Positions 44,817 to 55,225 of a stretch of DNA of 64,000 nt are shown here, piece after piece. This DNA is from Ruegeria intermedia (GTDB taxonomy: Bacteria; Pseudomonadota; Alphaproteobacteria; Rhodobacterales; Rhodobacteraceae): assembly GCF_900129345.1 (NCBI RefSeq), contig NZ_FQVK01000012.1, positions 52,910 to 116,909 on the forward strand, written 5' to 3'. The first letter of the stretch is position 1. Each line of letters begins with the position of its first letter. Position numbers and translations under genes: made by a program. Below the pieces are notes generated by a model that did no database searches, was not told the DNA's origin, and saw only the letters and a program-made list of their open reading frames with translations.

Positions 44817-44848
44817 CGGCGGTCCCCAGGGGCCGCCGTTTTCGTTTT
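44817..44848 (+). terminator. Intrinsic terminator after infB
   Basis: CGGCGG (44817-44822) pairs with CCGCCG (44833-44838), followed by TTTTCGTTTT. Ends the rimP-nusA-ylxR-infB operon. Confidence 0.85.
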
Positions 44849-45674
44849 CAGGGGTGGTCGTTCAGAAACGTCCCGTCCTTGAGGATGATGTCGAAATGGT
44901 GCGTGCCCGGCTGCAGATCAAAGCTGACGGCATGCCCGGCCTTGCGCAACGCTTCGGCATAGTCGCGGCTCTGCCGGATGAACTCGCCGGTGTCCCGCTC
45001 GCCCACCGTGACCCGATAGCGCGGCCCGGGCGCCGGCAGGTTCAGAATGGGGGACAGGTCGTGCAACTCGACCGGGGTCAGCTGCAGTGGATCGTTGACC
45101 GGGGTCAGGCTGATCGGTTCCAGGTCGTAGACGCCGCTGATCAGGATGACTTCGCGCACCCGCAGGCCGATCCGGGCGAATTGGTCGGCCGATGTCGCCA
45201 TGACCATCGCCGCCAGATGCGCGCCGGCGCTGTGCCCGGACAGGGTGACATGCGAGGCATCGAACCCCAGCGACTTGGCCCGGGTGGCCAGCCACATCAG
45301 TGCGGTCCGGCATTCATCGACCATCTGGCCCAGCCGCGCGTCGGGGGCGAGCGTGTAGTTCACCGTTGCAAACGCCTGCCCGCCTTGGACCAGCGCGGGT
45401 GCCATCATCGCCGAATCGCGCTGGCTGAGCGCCTGCCAATAGCCGCCGTGGATGAACACATGCAGTGATGCGCCAGGCGCGCGGGCGGGAAAAAATCCAG
45501 CACTTGCGCGGGCGCGTCGCCATAGTCCAGGTTCTCTTGCACCGTCAGTTGCGCCCGCGCCTGCGCGCTGAGCGCCGAATAGGCCGCCAGATAGGGCGCA
45601 ATGTCGCCGCCGATCATCGAACTGGGCGCGTATTCGCGTTCCAGTTGTTCTTGGGAAAACCCGCGATACAGCAT
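44848..45674 (-). pseudogene. Alpha/beta hydrolase, kynurenine-formamidase-like, interrupted by a single frameshift
   Basis: Two pieces on minus belong to one protein. The first runs from ATG 45674 (MLYRGFSQEQLEREY to QVLDFFP); the second from about 45490 to the stop at 44848 (ASLHVFIHGGYWQALSQRDS, LSGHSAGAHLAAMVMATSAD, PGTHHFDIILKDGTF). HGGYW, GHSAGAH and the final His are the oxyanion, nucleophile and acid-base parts of formamidase-type hydrolases. Adding one A to the A6 run at 45490-45495 restores one frame of about 275 residues. Located 3 bases after kynA, so its role would be N-formylkynurenine to kynurenine. True mutation or sequencing error cannot be told apart here. Confidence 0.8.
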
Positions 45675-45677
45675 GGC

Positions 45678-46565
45678 TCAGCCCTGTTCGCCGTACATGA
45701 GGTCGGTGCGCACATCATAGAGATCGTGGAAAAACCGCAGCTCCAGCGCCTTGCGCAGGAAGGCCACGCCGCTGGAGCCGCCGGTGCCGGGCTGCATGCC
45801 GATCACCCGTTCGACGGCGGTCGCATGGTCGAAGCGCCACCGCTGGAACAGCGATTCCACATCCATCAGCTTTTCGCCCAGCGCATACAGGTCCCAGTAC
45901 CGGCCCGTGTTCCGGTAGATCTCGGCCCAGATCTTCACGATGCGCGGATCGCCGGAATAGGTCTTTGAATAGTCCCGGTCCAACAGGTCCTGCGGCACGT
46001 CAAACCCCTGCCGCGCCAGCATGTGCAACACCTCGTCGTACAGCGACGGCTTGACCAGGGCGGCGGTCAGCATCTCCATCACTTCGGGGTCGTGTTCATG
46101 CACCTTCAGGGTGGCGGTGTCCTTGTTGCCCAGGATGAACTCGATCTGGCGATAGCCGTAGCTCTGGAAGCCGGATGAATTGCCCAGCGCCTTGCGGAAG
46201 GTCATGTAGTCGGCGGGCGTCATGGTCAGCAGGGTTTCCCATGCGGCGATCAGCTGGCGCTGGATCGCCTTGATGCGGTCCAGGTTCTTCATCGCGGGGC
46301 CGAACTCGTCCTGCTGCAGAAAACGCCGCACCTCGACCAGCTGATGGTGCATCAGTTTCAGCCACAGCTCGCTGACCTGATGGATGATGATGAACAGCAT
46401 CTCATCCGGTTGGGCCGGGTCCTGGAAGGTTTTCTGCAGGTTCAGCAGGGTCTTGAGCTGCAGGAAATCGCCATAGCTTTTGCGGTGGGTGTCCGCGAAA
46501 TCGGTCACCAGCGTGTCTTCGATTCCGCGTTCCAGCGGGCGGTCGCCCTTGGCTTTGTCGGCCAT
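45678..46565 (-). CDS. kynA: Tryptophan 2,3-dioxygenase
   Basis: 295 residues. KSYGDFLQLKTLLNLQKTFQ, SELWLKLMHHQLVEVRRFL, GNSSGFQSYGYRQIEFILGN and TGGSSGVAFLRKALELRFFH are characteristic. The heme enzyme opens the indole ring of tryptophan to give N-formylkynurenine. The formamidase-like gene follows after 3 bases. tdh ends 64 bases upstream on the same strand. Confidence 0.96.
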   Translation of the reverse strand: MADKAKGDRPLERGIEDTLVTDFADTHRKSYGDFLQLKTLLNLQKTFQDPAQPDEMLFIIIHQVSELWLKLMHHQLVEVRRFLQQDEFGPAMKNLDRIKAIQRQLIAAWETLLTMTPADYMTFRKALGNSSGFQSYGYRQIEFILGNKDTATLKVHEHDPEVMEMLTAALVKPSLYDEVLHMLARQGFDVPQDLLDRDYSKTYSGDPRIVKIWAEIYRNTGRYWDLYALGEKLMDVESLFQRWRFDHATAVERVIGMQPGTGGSSGVAFLRKALELRFFHDLYDVRTDLMYGEQG

Positions 46566-46629
46566 CTCATTTCCTCCCCGGCATGTGTGCGCACCTGTCT
46601 AGAAGGTGCGTTTGCAACTATCCAGAGGG

Positions 46630-47673
46630 TCAGGTCCAGTCCAGCACCACCTTGCCCGATTTTCCCGACTTCATGGCGGCAAAGCCCTGCGCAAAGTCAT
46701 CGGCGGCGAAACGGTGGGTGATGACCCGGCTGACATCCAGCCCGTTCTGCAGCATCGCGATCATCTTGTACCAGGTCTCGAACATCTCGCGGCCGTAGAC
46801 GCCCTTGATGGTGATCGCCTTGAACACGATGCGGCTCCAGTCGACGGGCGATTTGCCGGGCGGAATGCCCAGCAGGGCGATCTTGCCGCCCATCACCAGC
46901 GCCTCGACCATCTGGTCCAGCGCCGCCTGCGAGCCCGACATTTCCAGCCCGACGTCGAAACCCTGGCTCATGCCCAGGTCGGAAATCACCGATTGCAGCT
47001 CTTCCTCGGCCACGTTCACCGTCCGGACCGAAGGCACGACATGCTGCGCCAGCGCCAGCCGGTCGGGGTTGATGTCGGTGATCACCACATGCCGGGCGCC
47101 GGCGTGGCGGGCCACCGCGGCGGCCATGATCCCGATCGGGCCGGCGCCGGTGATCAACACGTCCTCGCCCAGCAGGTCGAAGCTCAGCGCGGTGTGCACG
47201 GCATTGCCCAGCGGGTCGAGAATCGCGCCGATTTCGTCAGGGATGTCGTCGGGCAGGGGCACCACGTTGAAGGCCGGCAGCTTGAGATATTGGGCAAAGG
47301 CGCCCTGTTCGTTCACCCCGATCCCGCGGGTGCCGGGGTCCAGGTGGAACTTTCCCGCGCGGCTCTGGCGGCTGTCGGTGCCGATCAGGTGACCCTCGCC
47401 CGAGCAGCGCTGGCCGATCTTCAACCCGGTCACGTTGCGGCCCAGCTCGACGATCTCGCCGGCGAATTCGTGGCCGGTGATCATGGGGACGGGCACCGTG
47501 TGCGATGCCCATTCATCCCAGTTCCATATATGGATGTCGGTGCCGCAGATCCCGGTCTTCTTCACGCGGATCAGAACCTCGTCGGGGCCGAGCTCGGGGA
47601 CCGGGGCCTGCACCATCCACAGCCCTTCTTCGGGCCTGGACTTCTCCAGCGCCTTCATCGTGTTGGGTCGCAT
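46630..47673 (-). CDS. tdh: L-threonine 3-dehydrogenase
   Basis: 347 residues. Zinc-type medium-chain dehydrogenase: catalytic-zinc cysteine in [32 protein letters not shown], Rossmann motif [20 protein letters not shown] and the structural-zinc region. The [13 protein letters not shown] stretch is typical of Tdh. It oxidises threonine to 2-amino-3-ketobutyrate, the substrate of the adjacent Kbl. Shares a base with the kbl stop. Confidence 0.96.
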   Translation of the reverse strand: MRPNTMKALEKSRPEEGLWMVQAPVPELGPDEVLIRVKKTGICGTDIHIWNWDEWASHTVPVPMITGHEFAGEIVELGRNVTGLKIGQRCSGEGHLIGTDSRQSRAGKFHLDPGTRGIGVNEQGAFAQYLKLPAFNVVPLPDDIPDEIGAILDPLGNAVHTALSFDLLGEDVLITGAGPIGIMAAAVARHAGARHVVITDINPDRLALAQHVVPSVRTVNVAEEELQSVISDLGMSQGFDVGLEMSGSQAALDQMVEALVMGGKIALLGIPPGKSPVDWSRIVFKAITIKGVYGREMFETWYKMIAMLQNGLDVSRVITHRFAADDFAQGFAAMKSGKSGKVVLDWT

Positions 47674-48857
47674 CAGATCACCCCCAATTCCTTGCCGACC
47701 TTGCCGAAGGCCGCCAGCGCGCGGTCCAGCTCGTCACGAGTCAGCGCCGCGTTCATCTGAGTGCGGATGCGGGCCTGGCCGCGCGGGACCACCGGGAAGA
47801 AAAAGCCCGAGACATAGACGCCTTCGTCGAACAGGCGGGCGGCCATGTCCTGCGCCAGCTGCGCTTCGCCCAGCATCACGGGGATGATCGGATGTTCACC
47901 CGGAAGCAGGTCGAACCCCAGCTTTTCCAGCCCGGCGCGCCAGTATTTGGCATTGCCGAACAGTTGCTTGCGCAGCATGTCGCCGTCTTCGACCAGGCGG
48001 ATCGCCTCGAGCCCGGCGGCGACGATGGAGGGCGGCAGCGAATTCGAGAACAGATAGGGCCGCGCCCGTTGCCGCAGCAGGTCGATCACTGGCTGCGGCC
48101 CGGCGATGTAACCGCCGATTGCCCCCCCAAGTGCCTTGCCCAATGTCCCGGTCAGAATGTCCACGTCCACGCCGAAATGATCCGGCGTGCCCGCGCCGCG
48201 CGGCCCCATGAATCCGGTGGCGTGGCAGTCATCGACCATCACGACCGCGTCGTATTTGTCGGCCAGTTCGCGGATCCTGGGCAGGTTGGCCAGGTAGCCG
48301 TCCATCGAGAACACGCCGTCGGTGGCGATCATGATGTGCCGCGCCCCGTCCGCGCGCGCCTGTTTCAGCCAGGCTTCGAGGTCGTTCATGTCATTGTTGA
48401 TGTAGCGATAGCGCTTGGCCTTGCACAGCCGGATCCCGTCGATGATCGAGGCGTGGTTCAGACTGTCCGAGATGACGGCATCCTCGGGGCCCAGCAGGGG
48501 TTCGAACAACCCGCCATTGGCGTCGAAGCAGGCCGCGAACAGGATCGAATCGTCCTTGCCCAGAAACTTGGCCAGCTGCTGCTCCAGTTCGCGGTGGATG
48601 TCCTGCGTGCCGCAGATGAACCGGACCGAGGCCATGCCGAACCCCTTGGGCTCCATCGCGTTCTTCGCGGCCTCGATCAGCGCCGGATGGTCGGCCAGAC
48701 CCAGGTAATTGTTGGCGCACAGGTTGATGACCTGACGTCCGCCCACCGTGATCTCGCCGCCCTGGGGCGAGGTGATCATTCGTTCCGTCTTGTACAGGCC
48801 TTCCGCCTTGATCTGCGAGAGGGTGTCCGAAACGTGGGACAGGAATGCATCAGCCAT
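47673..48857 (-). CDS. kbl: Glycine C-acetyltransferase (2-amino-3-ketobutyrate CoA ligase)
   Basis: 394 residues from ATG 48857, with AAGGAGA upstream. PLP enzyme of the alpha-oxoamine synthase family: [40 protein letters not shown] and the PLP lysine in [18 protein letters not shown]. It cleaves 2-amino-3-ketobutyrate to glycine and acetyl-CoA. First gene of kbl-tdh; two GGCGGAA motifs lie 72-101 bases upstream. Confidence 0.96.
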   Translation of the reverse strand: MADAFLSHVSDTLSQIKAEGLYKTERMITSPQGGEITVGGRQVINLCANNYLGLADHPALIEAAKNAMEPKGFGMASVRFICGTQDIHRELEQQLAKFLGKDDSILFAACFDANGGLFEPLLGPEDAVISDSLNHASIIDGIRLCKAKRYRYINNDMNDLEAWLKQARADGARHIMIATDGVFSMDGYLANLPRIRELADKYDAVVMVDDCHATGFMGPRGAGTPDHFGVDVDILTGTLGKALGGAIGGYIAGPQPVIDLLRQRARPYLFSNSLPPSIVAAGLEAIRLVEDGDMLRKQLFGNAKYWRAGLEKLGFDLLPGEHPIIPVMLGEAQLAQDMAARLFDEGVYVSGFFFPVVPRGQARIRTQMNAALTRDELDRALAAFGKVGKELGVI

Positions 48858-48928
48858 GGCGATCTCCTTTTTCTGAGTCGCGTATCTAACATAACGGACG
48901 CGCGTCCCAAATAGGAGATTTTCAGTAT

Positions 48929-48958
48929 GGCGGAAAAAAATCCGCGAAGGCGGAAATT
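48929..48958. promoter_or_regulatory. Twin GGCGGAA motifs upstream of kbl
   Basis: GGCGGAAAAA (48929-48938) and GGCGGAAATT (48949-48958) start exactly 20 bases apart; GCGGA 48930-48934 also pairs with TCCGC 48941-48945. The same motif recurs as an inverted repeat at the start of the neighbouring XRE-cupin gene, so these are candidate sites for that regulator. Confidence 0.45.
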
Positions 48959-48974
48959 GGCCGATTTGTGCGGA

Positions 48975-49541
48975 TCAGGCGTTCTTGACGATCAGGAACA
49001 CGCGGGCGGGCCCGTCCGGTGCTGCGATGGCGTGGGCCACGTCGGCCGCATACCGGGCCGTGTCGCCCTGCTGCAGTTCCATCGTCGCGGCGCCCGAGGT
49101 GACGCGGACGGCCCCTTCCAACACGGTCAGCTGTTCGCGCGCACCGCGGGCATGGGGCTGGCTGTTCAACGCGCCACCTGCGTCGAACCGGATATCATAG
49201 ACCTCGTGCCCGCCGGCCTCCTCGGGTGGCGAGAGGATGCGGATCCGGCAGGATTGGCCCATGTTGTCGATGCTGGGCACCTCGGCGCTGCGCAGCACCT
49301 CGATCTGGTCGGTGGTCTCGGACTCTTCCAGCAGACCGGCGAAATCGACCTGCAGCGCGCGGGTCAGGTTCCACAGAGTCGAGATCGTGGGGCTGCTTTC
49401 GCCGCGTTCGATCTGGCTGACCATCGACCGGGATACGCCGCTGAGATTGGCCACTGCTTCCAGTGACAGCCCCTTGGCGCGCCGGGCCTCTTTCAGGCGG
49501 GCGGGCAGGCGTGTCAGGATATCGTCTGAATTTTCCGTCAT
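48975..49541 (-). CDS. XRE-family regulator with C-terminal cupin domain
   Basis: 188 residues. N-terminal helix-turn-helix (SLEAVANLSGVSRSMVSQIE, ERGESSPTISTLWNLTRALQ) and C-terminal cupin (SQPHARGAREQLTVLEGAVR, LQQGDTARYAADVAHAIAAP). Such regulators (PuuR/SutR-like) usually control a neighbouring metabolic operon in response to a small ligand. It lies upstream of kbl-tdh on the same strand and divergent from a thiolase gene, with repeated GGCGGAA motifs on both sides, pointing to self-control and control of kbl. Confidence 0.88.
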   Translation of the reverse strand: MTENSDDILTRLPARLKEARRAKGLSLEAVANLSGVSRSMVSQIERGESSPTISTLWNLTRALQVDFAGLLEESETTDQIEVLRSAEVPSIDNMGQSCRIRILSPPEEAGGHEVYDIRFDAGGALNSQPHARGAREQLTVLEGAVRVTSGAATMELQQGDTARYAADVAHAIAAPDGPARVFLIVKNA

Positions 49542-49585
49542 GGCGGAATTTCTTGCGCGTCCGGGCGCGAATTGTCAATTCCGCC
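49542..49585. promoter_or_regulatory. GGCGGAATT inverted repeat between XRE-cupin and thiolase genes
   Basis: GGCGGAATT (49542-49550) immediately before the regulator's start codon and AATTCCGCC (49577-49585) form a perfect 9-base inverted repeat with a 26-base spacer. The half-site matches the two motifs in front of kbl. Likely operator for the XRE-cupin protein. Confidence 0.5.
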
Positions 49586-49658
49586 GATGACGGAACGTCC
49601 CGCGCGACAGGCCCATGCTGCGGGTGCATACTGCGCGCAAATCCTAGAGGAGAGAGAC

Positions 49659-50834
49659 ATGACCGACATCGTGATTCTGGACGGTGCCCGCACAGCAATC
49701 GGTACGTTCGGAGGGTCGCTGGCCGCGACCCCGCCGATCGATCTGGCCACAGTCGTGACCAAGGCCGCGCTTGAGAAATCCGGCGTCGAAGGCGACCGGA
49801 TCGGGCATGTGGTGTTCGGGCACGTCATCAACACCGAGCCGCGCGACATGTACCTGTCGCGCGTCGCGGCGATGCAGGCGGGCATTCCGAACGGCACTCC
49901 GGCGATGAACGTGAACCGGCTGTGCGGGTCGGGCGCGCAGGCCATCGTATCGGCGGCGCAGTCGCTGATGCTGGGGGATGCCGAGTTTGCCGTGGCCGGC
50001 GGTGCCGAGAGCATGTCGCGCAGCCCCTACATCGTGCCGCAGGCGCGTTGGGGCGCCAAGATGGGCGACATCAAGTCATTGGACATGATGCTGGGCGCGC
50101 TGAACTGCCCGTTTGGCACCGGGCACATGGGTGTGACCGCCGAGAACGTGGCCGATGAGCACCAGATCACGCGCGAGGAGATGGACGCGTTTGCGCTGAC
50201 CAGCCAGCAGCGGGCGGCGGCCGCGATCGAGGCGGGCTATTTCGACAGCCAGATCGCGCCGGTGCAGGTCAAGGTCAAGCGCGACATGGTCGATTTCAAG
50301 GTCGACGAGCATCCCAAGGCCACCACGGCCGAGGCCTTGGCCGGGCTGCGGCCGGTGTTCCAGAAGGACGGGCGTGTGACTGCGGGCAACGCCTCGGGCA
50401 TCAATGACGGCGCGGCGGCGATGGTTCTGGCCACGGCGGATGCCGCCGAGAAAGTCGGCCTGACGCCCAAGGCGCGCATCCTGGGCTATGCCCATGCCGG
50501 CGTTCGCCCCGAGGTGATGGGAATCGGCCCGGTTCCGGCCGTGCGCAACCTGTTGGAGCGGACCGGCCTGTCGGCAGGCGATTTCGACGTGATCGAAAGC
50601 AACGAGGCCTTTGCCGCCCAGGCGCTGGCGGTGAACAAGGAACTGGGGCTGGACCCGGCCAAGGTGAACCCGAATGGCGGGGCCATCGCCCTGGGTCATC
50701 CGGTGGGGGCCACCGGGGCGATCATCACGCTGAAGACTCTGTACGAGTTGGAGCGCATCGGCGGGTCGAAAGGGTTGATCACCATGTGCATCGGTGGCGG
50801 GCAGGGGATTGCCATCGCCATCGAGCGGCTCTGA
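49659..50834 (+). CDS. Acetyl-CoA acetyltransferase (thiolase)
   Basis: 391 residues from ATG 49659, preceded by AGGAGAGAGAC. Thiolase catalytic residues: Cys in [20 protein letters not shown], His in [14 protein letters not shown] and Cys in [13 protein letters not shown]. Biosynthetic PhaA-type or ketoacyl degradative BktB-type cannot be separated by eye. It stands alone, divergent from the XRE-cupin gene; acetyl-CoA from Kbl could feed it, but the link is inference. Confidence 0.92.
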   Translation: MTDIVILDGARTAIGTFGGSLAATPPIDLATVVTKAALEKSGVEGDRIGHVVFGHVINTEPRDMYLSRVAAMQAGIPNGTPAMNVNRLCGSGAQAIVSAAQSLMLGDAEFAVAGGAESMSRSPYIVPQARWGAKMGDIKSLDMMLGALNCPFGTGHMGVTAENVADEHQITREEMDAFALTSQQRAAAAIEAGYFDSQIAPVQVKVKRDMVDFKVDEHPKATTAEALAGLRPVFQKDGRVTAGNASGINDGAAAMVLATADAAEKVGLTPKARILGYAHAGVRPEVMGIGPVPAVRNLLERTGLSAGDFDVIESNEAFAAQALAVNKELGLDPAKVNPNGGAIALGHPVGATGAIITLKTLYELERIGGSKGLITMCIGGGQGIAIAIERL

Positions 50835-50928
50835 TCCCGGGCCGGGCAGGGGGGCTGTCTGCCCCCCATCGCGCCGGGGCGCGATTCCCCCCGAGGATAT
50901 TTTCGGCCAGATGAAGCGACGGCGCCTG

Positions 50929-52458
50929 TCAGCCCAGACCCGAAAGGAGCAGGACGGCCACTGCCCCGGCGACTGCTCCGATCGCGGCGGGAATGGCCTT
51001 GGGCCAGAAATCTGATCCGGAGGGATCATCCTTGCGGGTCTGGGCGATCAGGGCATTTTCGACCAGATCAGGCAGGCGGGGCCCGAACCGTGCAAGAACC
51101 AGCGCTGTTTTTCCAAAATCACGCAGGGCGGCGCGGGGGCCGATGGACTGCTTGATATAGTCCTCGACCACGGGGCGGGCGACTTCCCAGATGTTGATAT
51201 GCGGATCGAGCGAGCGGGCGACGCCTTCGACCACCACCATCGTGCGTTGCAGCAGGATCAGTTCGGTGCGGGTTTCCATGCCGAAGCGTTCGGTCACCTC
51301 GAACAGGTAGTTCAGCAGGCGGCCCATCGAGATATGGGTGGCATCCATGCCGAAGATCGGCTCGCCCACTGCGCGCAGGGCGCGGGCGAATTCATCGACG
51401 TCCTGATCGGCCGGGACGTAGCCGGCCTCGAAATGCACCTCGGCCACGCGCTTGTAGTCGCGGCGGATGAAGCCGAAGAGGATCTCGGCATAGACGCGGC
51501 GGGTGTATTCGTCGATATGGCCCATGATGCCGAAGTCATAGGCGATGATGTCCCCGTTCGCGGCGACCTTGAGGTTGCCCTGGTGCATGTCGGCGTGGAA
51601 GAAGCCATCGCGCAGGGCGTGCAGCAGGAACAGGCGCAGCACGCGCTCGGCCAGGTCGCGGCGGTCGTGATTTGCGGCGTCCAGCGTGGCGTTGTCGCCC
51701 AGCGGAATACCGTCGGCCCAGCTGAGCGTCATGACCCGGCGCGCGGACAGGGACCAGACCACGGGCGGCAGCCAGAAGCCTTCGTCATTCTGCGTGTTGG
51801 CGGCAAATTCCGAGGCCGCCGCGCTTTCGAGCCTGAGATCCAGTTCGCCGCGGACGACGCCGTCGAAATGCTCGATCACTTCCATCGGGCGCAGTCGGCG
51901 CGCACCGGGGGCGAAAAGCTGGACGATCCGGGCGGCGAAATAGAACGCATCCACATCCTTGCGGAACGCGCGTTCGATGCCGGGGCGCAGGACCTTGACG
52001 GCCACGTCCTCGCCTGTGCTGGCCATCTTGGCCTTGTGGACCTGCGCGATCGAGGCGGCCGCGATCGGTTCGCTGAATTCCGAGAACATCTGATCCAGAG
52101 GCTGGCCCAGCTCCTTTTCGACCTCGGCCATGGCCACGTCGCGCGGAAAGGGGGGCAGCTTGTCCTGCAGGACACGGAGCTGTCCGGCCAGCTCTTCGCC
52201 GACGACATCGGGGCGCGTGGACAGGACCTGACCGAACTTGATGTAGGCCGGGCCCAGGGCGGTCAGCGCCCGGGTCGCCGGCGGCATGGACGGGTCGCCC
52301 TTGTAGCCCAGCCATTGGAACGGTTTGCCCAGAGTGTGGGCCACGACCCGCAACGCGCGCGGAGCCTCGAACGCGTCCAGCACCACGTTCATGGCGCCGG
52401 TGCGCTCCAGCGTGGCGCCCGTGCGGATCAGGCGGATGATGTTGTGGGGGCCGCGCAT
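50929..52458 (-). CDS. ubiB: Ubiquinone biosynthesis kinase-like protein UbiB
   Basis: 509 residues. ADCK/UbiB motifs: KxGQ in GPAYIKFGQVLSTRPDVV, PIAAASIAQVHKAKM (A-rich loop), GFFHADMHQGNLKVAANGDI and IAYDFGIMGHIDEYTRRVY. C-terminal TM (AIPAAIGAVAGAVAVLLLSG). Membrane-associated ATPase needed for ubiquinone synthesis. Starts 3 bases after ubiE. Confidence 0.95.
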   Translation of the reverse strand: MRGPHNIIRLIRTGATLERTGAMNVVLDAFEAPRALRVVAHTLGKPFQWLGYKGDPSMPPATRALTALGPAYIKFGQVLSTRPDVVGEELAGQLRVLQDKLPPFPRDVAMAEVEKELGQPLDQMFSEFSEPIAAASIAQVHKAKMASTGEDVAVKVLRPGIERAFRKDVDAFYFAARIVQLFAPGARRLRPMEVIEHFDGVVRGELDLRLESAAASEFAANTQNDEGFWLPPVVWSLSARRVMTLSWADGIPLGDNATLDAANHDRRDLAERVLRLFLLHALRDGFFHADMHQGNLKVAANGDIIAYDFGIMGHIDEYTRRVYAEILFGFIRRDYKRVAEVHFEAGYVPADQDVDEFARALRAVGEPIFGMDATHISMGRLLNYLFEVTERFGMETRTELILLQRTMVVVEGVARSLDPHINIWEVARPVVEDYIKQSIGPRAALRDFGKTALVLARFGPRLPDLVENALIAQTRKDDPSGSDFWPKAIPAAIGAVAGAVAVLLLSGLG

Positions 52459-52461
52459 GCG

Positions 52462-53214
52462 TCAGATCTTCCAGCCGGAATGCAGGGCGGCGATGCCCAT
52501 GCTGAGGTTGCGGTATTTCGCGTTTTCGAATCCGGCGGCGCGGACCATGCCCAGAAAGGTCTCCTGATCTGGGAATTTGCGGATCGATTCCACCAGGTAT
52601 TGATAGCTGTCGCGGTCATTCGCGATCAGCTGACCCATGCGCGGGATCACGTTGAAGCTGTAGAGGTCATAGAGTTTCTGCAGCCCGTCATTGGGCAGTT
52701 GGCTGAATTCCAGCACCATCAGTCGCCCGCCGGGTTTGAGCACGCGGTAGGCCTCGTTCAGGGCCTCTTGCGGGCGGGTCACGTTCCGGATGCCGAAGGA
52801 AATGGTGTAGACATCAAAGGTGTTGTCCTCGAACGGCAGGGCCATCGCGTCGCCCACCACCCAGTCCAGGCTGTCGGCCATCTGCGCGGCCTCGGCGCGT
52901 TTGCGGCCCTCGATCAGCATCGGCTCGGTCAGATCCAGTACGGTGGCATGGCCGTGGCCCGCCCGCTTGAGGAAGCGGAACGAGATGTCACCGGTGCCGC
53001 CCGCCACGTCCAGCAGACGCTGGCCGGGGCTTGGCGCCAGCCAGTCCATCATCGCGTCCTTCCAGACCCGATGGATGCCCATCGACATGACATCGTTCAT
53101 CACGTCGTATTTCGACGCGACCGAGTTGAATACGCCCTGCACGCGTCCGGCCTTTTCGGCCTCGGGGACGGTTTCGAAACCGAAATGAGTGGTCTTGTCG
53201 CTGTTGTCGGACAT
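52462..53214 (-). CDS. ubiE: Ubiquinone/menaquinone C-methyltransferase UbiE
   Basis: 250 residues. [23 protein letters not shown] motif [40 protein letters not shown] and [20 protein letters not shown] are diagnostic. C-methylates the ubiquinone precursor. Divergent from mutM and followed by ubiB, the common alphaproteobacterial order. Confidence 0.97.
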   Translation of the reverse strand: MSDNSDKTTHFGFETVPEAEKAGRVQGVFNSVASKYDVMNDVMSMGIHRVWKDAMMDWLAPSPGQRLLDVAGGTGDISFRFLKRAGHGHATVLDLTEPMLIEGRKRAEAAQMADSLDWVVGDAMALPFEDNTFDVYTISFGIRNVTRPQEALNEAYRVLKPGGRLMVLEFSQLPNDGLQKLYDLYSFNVIPRMGQLIANDRDSYQYLVESIRKFPDQETFLGMVRAAGFENAKYRNLSMGIAALHSGWKI

Positions 53215-53300
53215 AAGCCTTGCCGTTCGTCGAATTTCGTCTCTGTTATAGGGCCTGGAAACCGGGGCACAATGCGGCCCTTTGGAATAGGAGCCGTCTA

Positions 53301-54152
53301 ATGCCCGAATTGCCCGAGGTCGAGACAGTAAGACGCGGCCTTGCCCCGGCGATGGAAGACGTGGTGATCGAAAGGGCGGACGTGAACCGCCCCGATCTGC
53401 GCTGGCCGTTCCCCGAGCGGATGGCCGAACGGCTGACCGGCCAGCGGGTCGAACGTCTGCGGCGGCGGTCGAAATACATCCTGGCCGATCTGAGCGGCGG
53501 AGAAACCCTGTTGATTCACTTGGGCATGTCGGGCCGCATGACCGTGTCGGGCGATCCGCTGGGCCAGTTCGTGCATCATCACCCGATGCCGCAGAAACAT
53601 GACCACGTGGTGTTTCACATGGCCAACGGCGCGCGCATCACCTTCAATGACCCGCGCCGGTTCGGGGCGATGGACCTGCTGCCCACGGCCACCGCCGAGC
53701 AGCACAAGCTGCTGGCCGTGCTGGGGCCGGAGCCGCTGGGCAACGATTTCAACGAGACCTATCTGATCGAGGCCTTCCGCGGCCGGGGCACACCGGTCAA
53801 GGCGGCGCTGCTGGACCAGAGAATCGTTGCCGGGCTGGGCAACATCTATGTCTGCGAGGCGCTCTACCGCGCCAGAGTGTCGCCACGTCGCAAGGCGGGT
53901 CAGATCTCGGCCGGGCGGGTCCGAGCCCTGGTTCCGGTGATCCGGACGGTGCTGGCCGAGGCCATCGAGGCCGGCGGATCCTCGCTGCGAGATTTCCGGC
54001 AAGCCGATGGAGAGCTTGGATATTTTCAGCACAGTTTTGACGTCTACGGGCGCGAGGGCCAGCCCTGCCGGACCGAGGGCTGCGGGGCCGAGATCCGCAG
54101 AATCACCCAGTCTGGGCGGTCGACCTTCTATTGCGCGCAATGCCAAAGATAG
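53301..54152 (+). CDS. mutM: Formamidopyrimidine-DNA glycosylase
   Basis: 283 residues from ATG 53301, so that proline 2 is the catalytic residue ([21 protein letters not shown]2-E3). Helix-2-turn-helix [20 protein letters not shown] and a C-terminal zinc finger ([21 protein letters not shown]). Excises 8-oxoguanine and formamidopyrimidines. Divergent from ubiE. Confidence 0.97.
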   Translation: MPELPEVETVRRGLAPAMEDVVIERADVNRPDLRWPFPERMAERLTGQRVERLRRRSKYILADLSGGETLLIHLGMSGRMTVSGDPLGQFVHHHPMPQKHDHVVFHMANGARITFNDPRRFGAMDLLPTATAEQHKLLAVLGPEPLGNDFNETYLIEAFRGRGTPVKAALLDQRIVAGLGNIYVCEALYRARVSPRRKAGQISAGRVRALVPVIRTVLAEAIEAGGSSLRDFRQADGELGYFQHSFDVYGREGQPCRTEGCGAEIRRITQSGRSTFYCAQCQR

Positions 54153-54218
54153 CTTGATCCGAGTTTTTCGCGTGATAAGGAAATGGACCTGAACGGAACA
54201 ACCGAAAGCTCAGACCTC

Positions 54219-54995
54219 ATGGCTTTTGAGACGATCATCGTCGAAATCGAAGACCACGTCGCCCTAATCAAGCTCAACAGACCCGATGCGTTGAACGCGC
54301 TGAACACGCAGCTTCTGGGTGAGCTGTGCGAGGCGCTCGAGGACGCGGACGCCAATGACAAGGTGCGCTGCATCGTCATCACCGGATCGGAAAAGGCATT
54401 CGCCGCGGGCGCGGACATCAAGGAGATGTCCGAGATGAGCTTTGTCGATGTCTACACCACCAACCTGTTCGCCGACGCCAACGACCGGATCACCGCGATC
54501 CGCAAGCCGATCATCGCGGCGGTGGCGGGCTATGCGCTGGGCGGCGGGTGCGAACTGGCCATGATGTGCGATTTCATCATCGCCGCAGACACCGCCAAGT
54601 TCGGCCAGCCGGAAATCAATCTGGGCGTCATCGCCGGGATGGGCGGCAGCCAGCGCCTGACGCGGTTCGTGGGCAAGTCCAAGGCGATGGACATGAACCT
54701 GACCGGCCGGTTCATGGATGCCGAAGAGGCCGAGCGCGCGGGCCTGGTGTCGCGCGTGGTGCCGGCCAAGAAGCTGATCGAAGAGGCGACCGGCGCGGCC
54801 CAGAAGATTGCCGAGAAATCGCTGCTGACCGCGATGGCCGCGAAAGAGGCGGTCAACCGCAGCTACGAGGTGCCGCTGAGCGAGGGCATGCTGTTCGAGC
54901 GGCGCGTGTTCCACTCGATGTTCGCGACCGAAGACCAGAAGGAAGGCATGGCCGCATTCCTTGAAAAGCGCGCGGCCCAGTTCCGCGACAAATAG
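54219..54995 (+). CDS. Enoyl-CoA hydratase
   Basis: 258 residues from ATG 54219; a start at 54183 would add 12 residues. Crotonase fold: [20 protein letters not shown], oxyanion loop [33 protein letters not shown], and the catalytic-glutamate stretches [20 protein letters not shown]. Probably short-chain 2-enoyl-CoA hydration in beta-oxidation. The place between mutM and rpsT is common in this order. Confidence 0.93.
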   Translation: MAFETIIVEIEDHVALIKLNRPDALNALNTQLLGELCEALEDADANDKVRCIVITGSEKAFAAGADIKEMSEMSFVDVYTTNLFADANDRITAIRKPIIAAVAGYALGGGCELAMMCDFIIAADTAKFGQPEINLGVIAGMGGSQRLTRFVGKSKAMDMNLTGRFMDAEEAERAGLVSRVVPAKKLIEEATGAAQKIAEKSLLTAMAAKEAVNRSYEVPLSEGMLFERRVFHSMFATEDQKEGMAAFLEKRAAQFRDK

Positions 54996-55020
54996 GCAGC
55001 GCCGACAGGACCGATGGATC

Positions 55021-55044
55021 AGGCGGGCGCTGCCCGCCTTTTTT
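55021..55044 (+). terminator. Intrinsic terminator after the enoyl-CoA hydratase gene
   Basis: GGCGGGC (55022-55028) / GCCCGCC (55032-55038), loop GCT, followed by six T. Confidence 0.9.
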
Positions 55045-55225
55045 CATGGCAGGCCACAAGGCCGAGAATCGGCTTGGCAAAGACTGAAAACTTGGCTATT
55101 GACCGCCACCATACATGCGCGTGCGGCCCGCTTGGCCCGATTCACACTCGTGATTTCTGATCCGGTGCGGGTAATTCCGTGACGTGCAAGCCTAAACAAA
55201 CGTACCGAACAAAGGTCAGAGACAC

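Noticed and set aside
45460..45674. Separate small gene upstream of the hydrolase
   Set aside because: Its sequence continues into the hydrolase when one base is added; better explained as one frameshifted gene.
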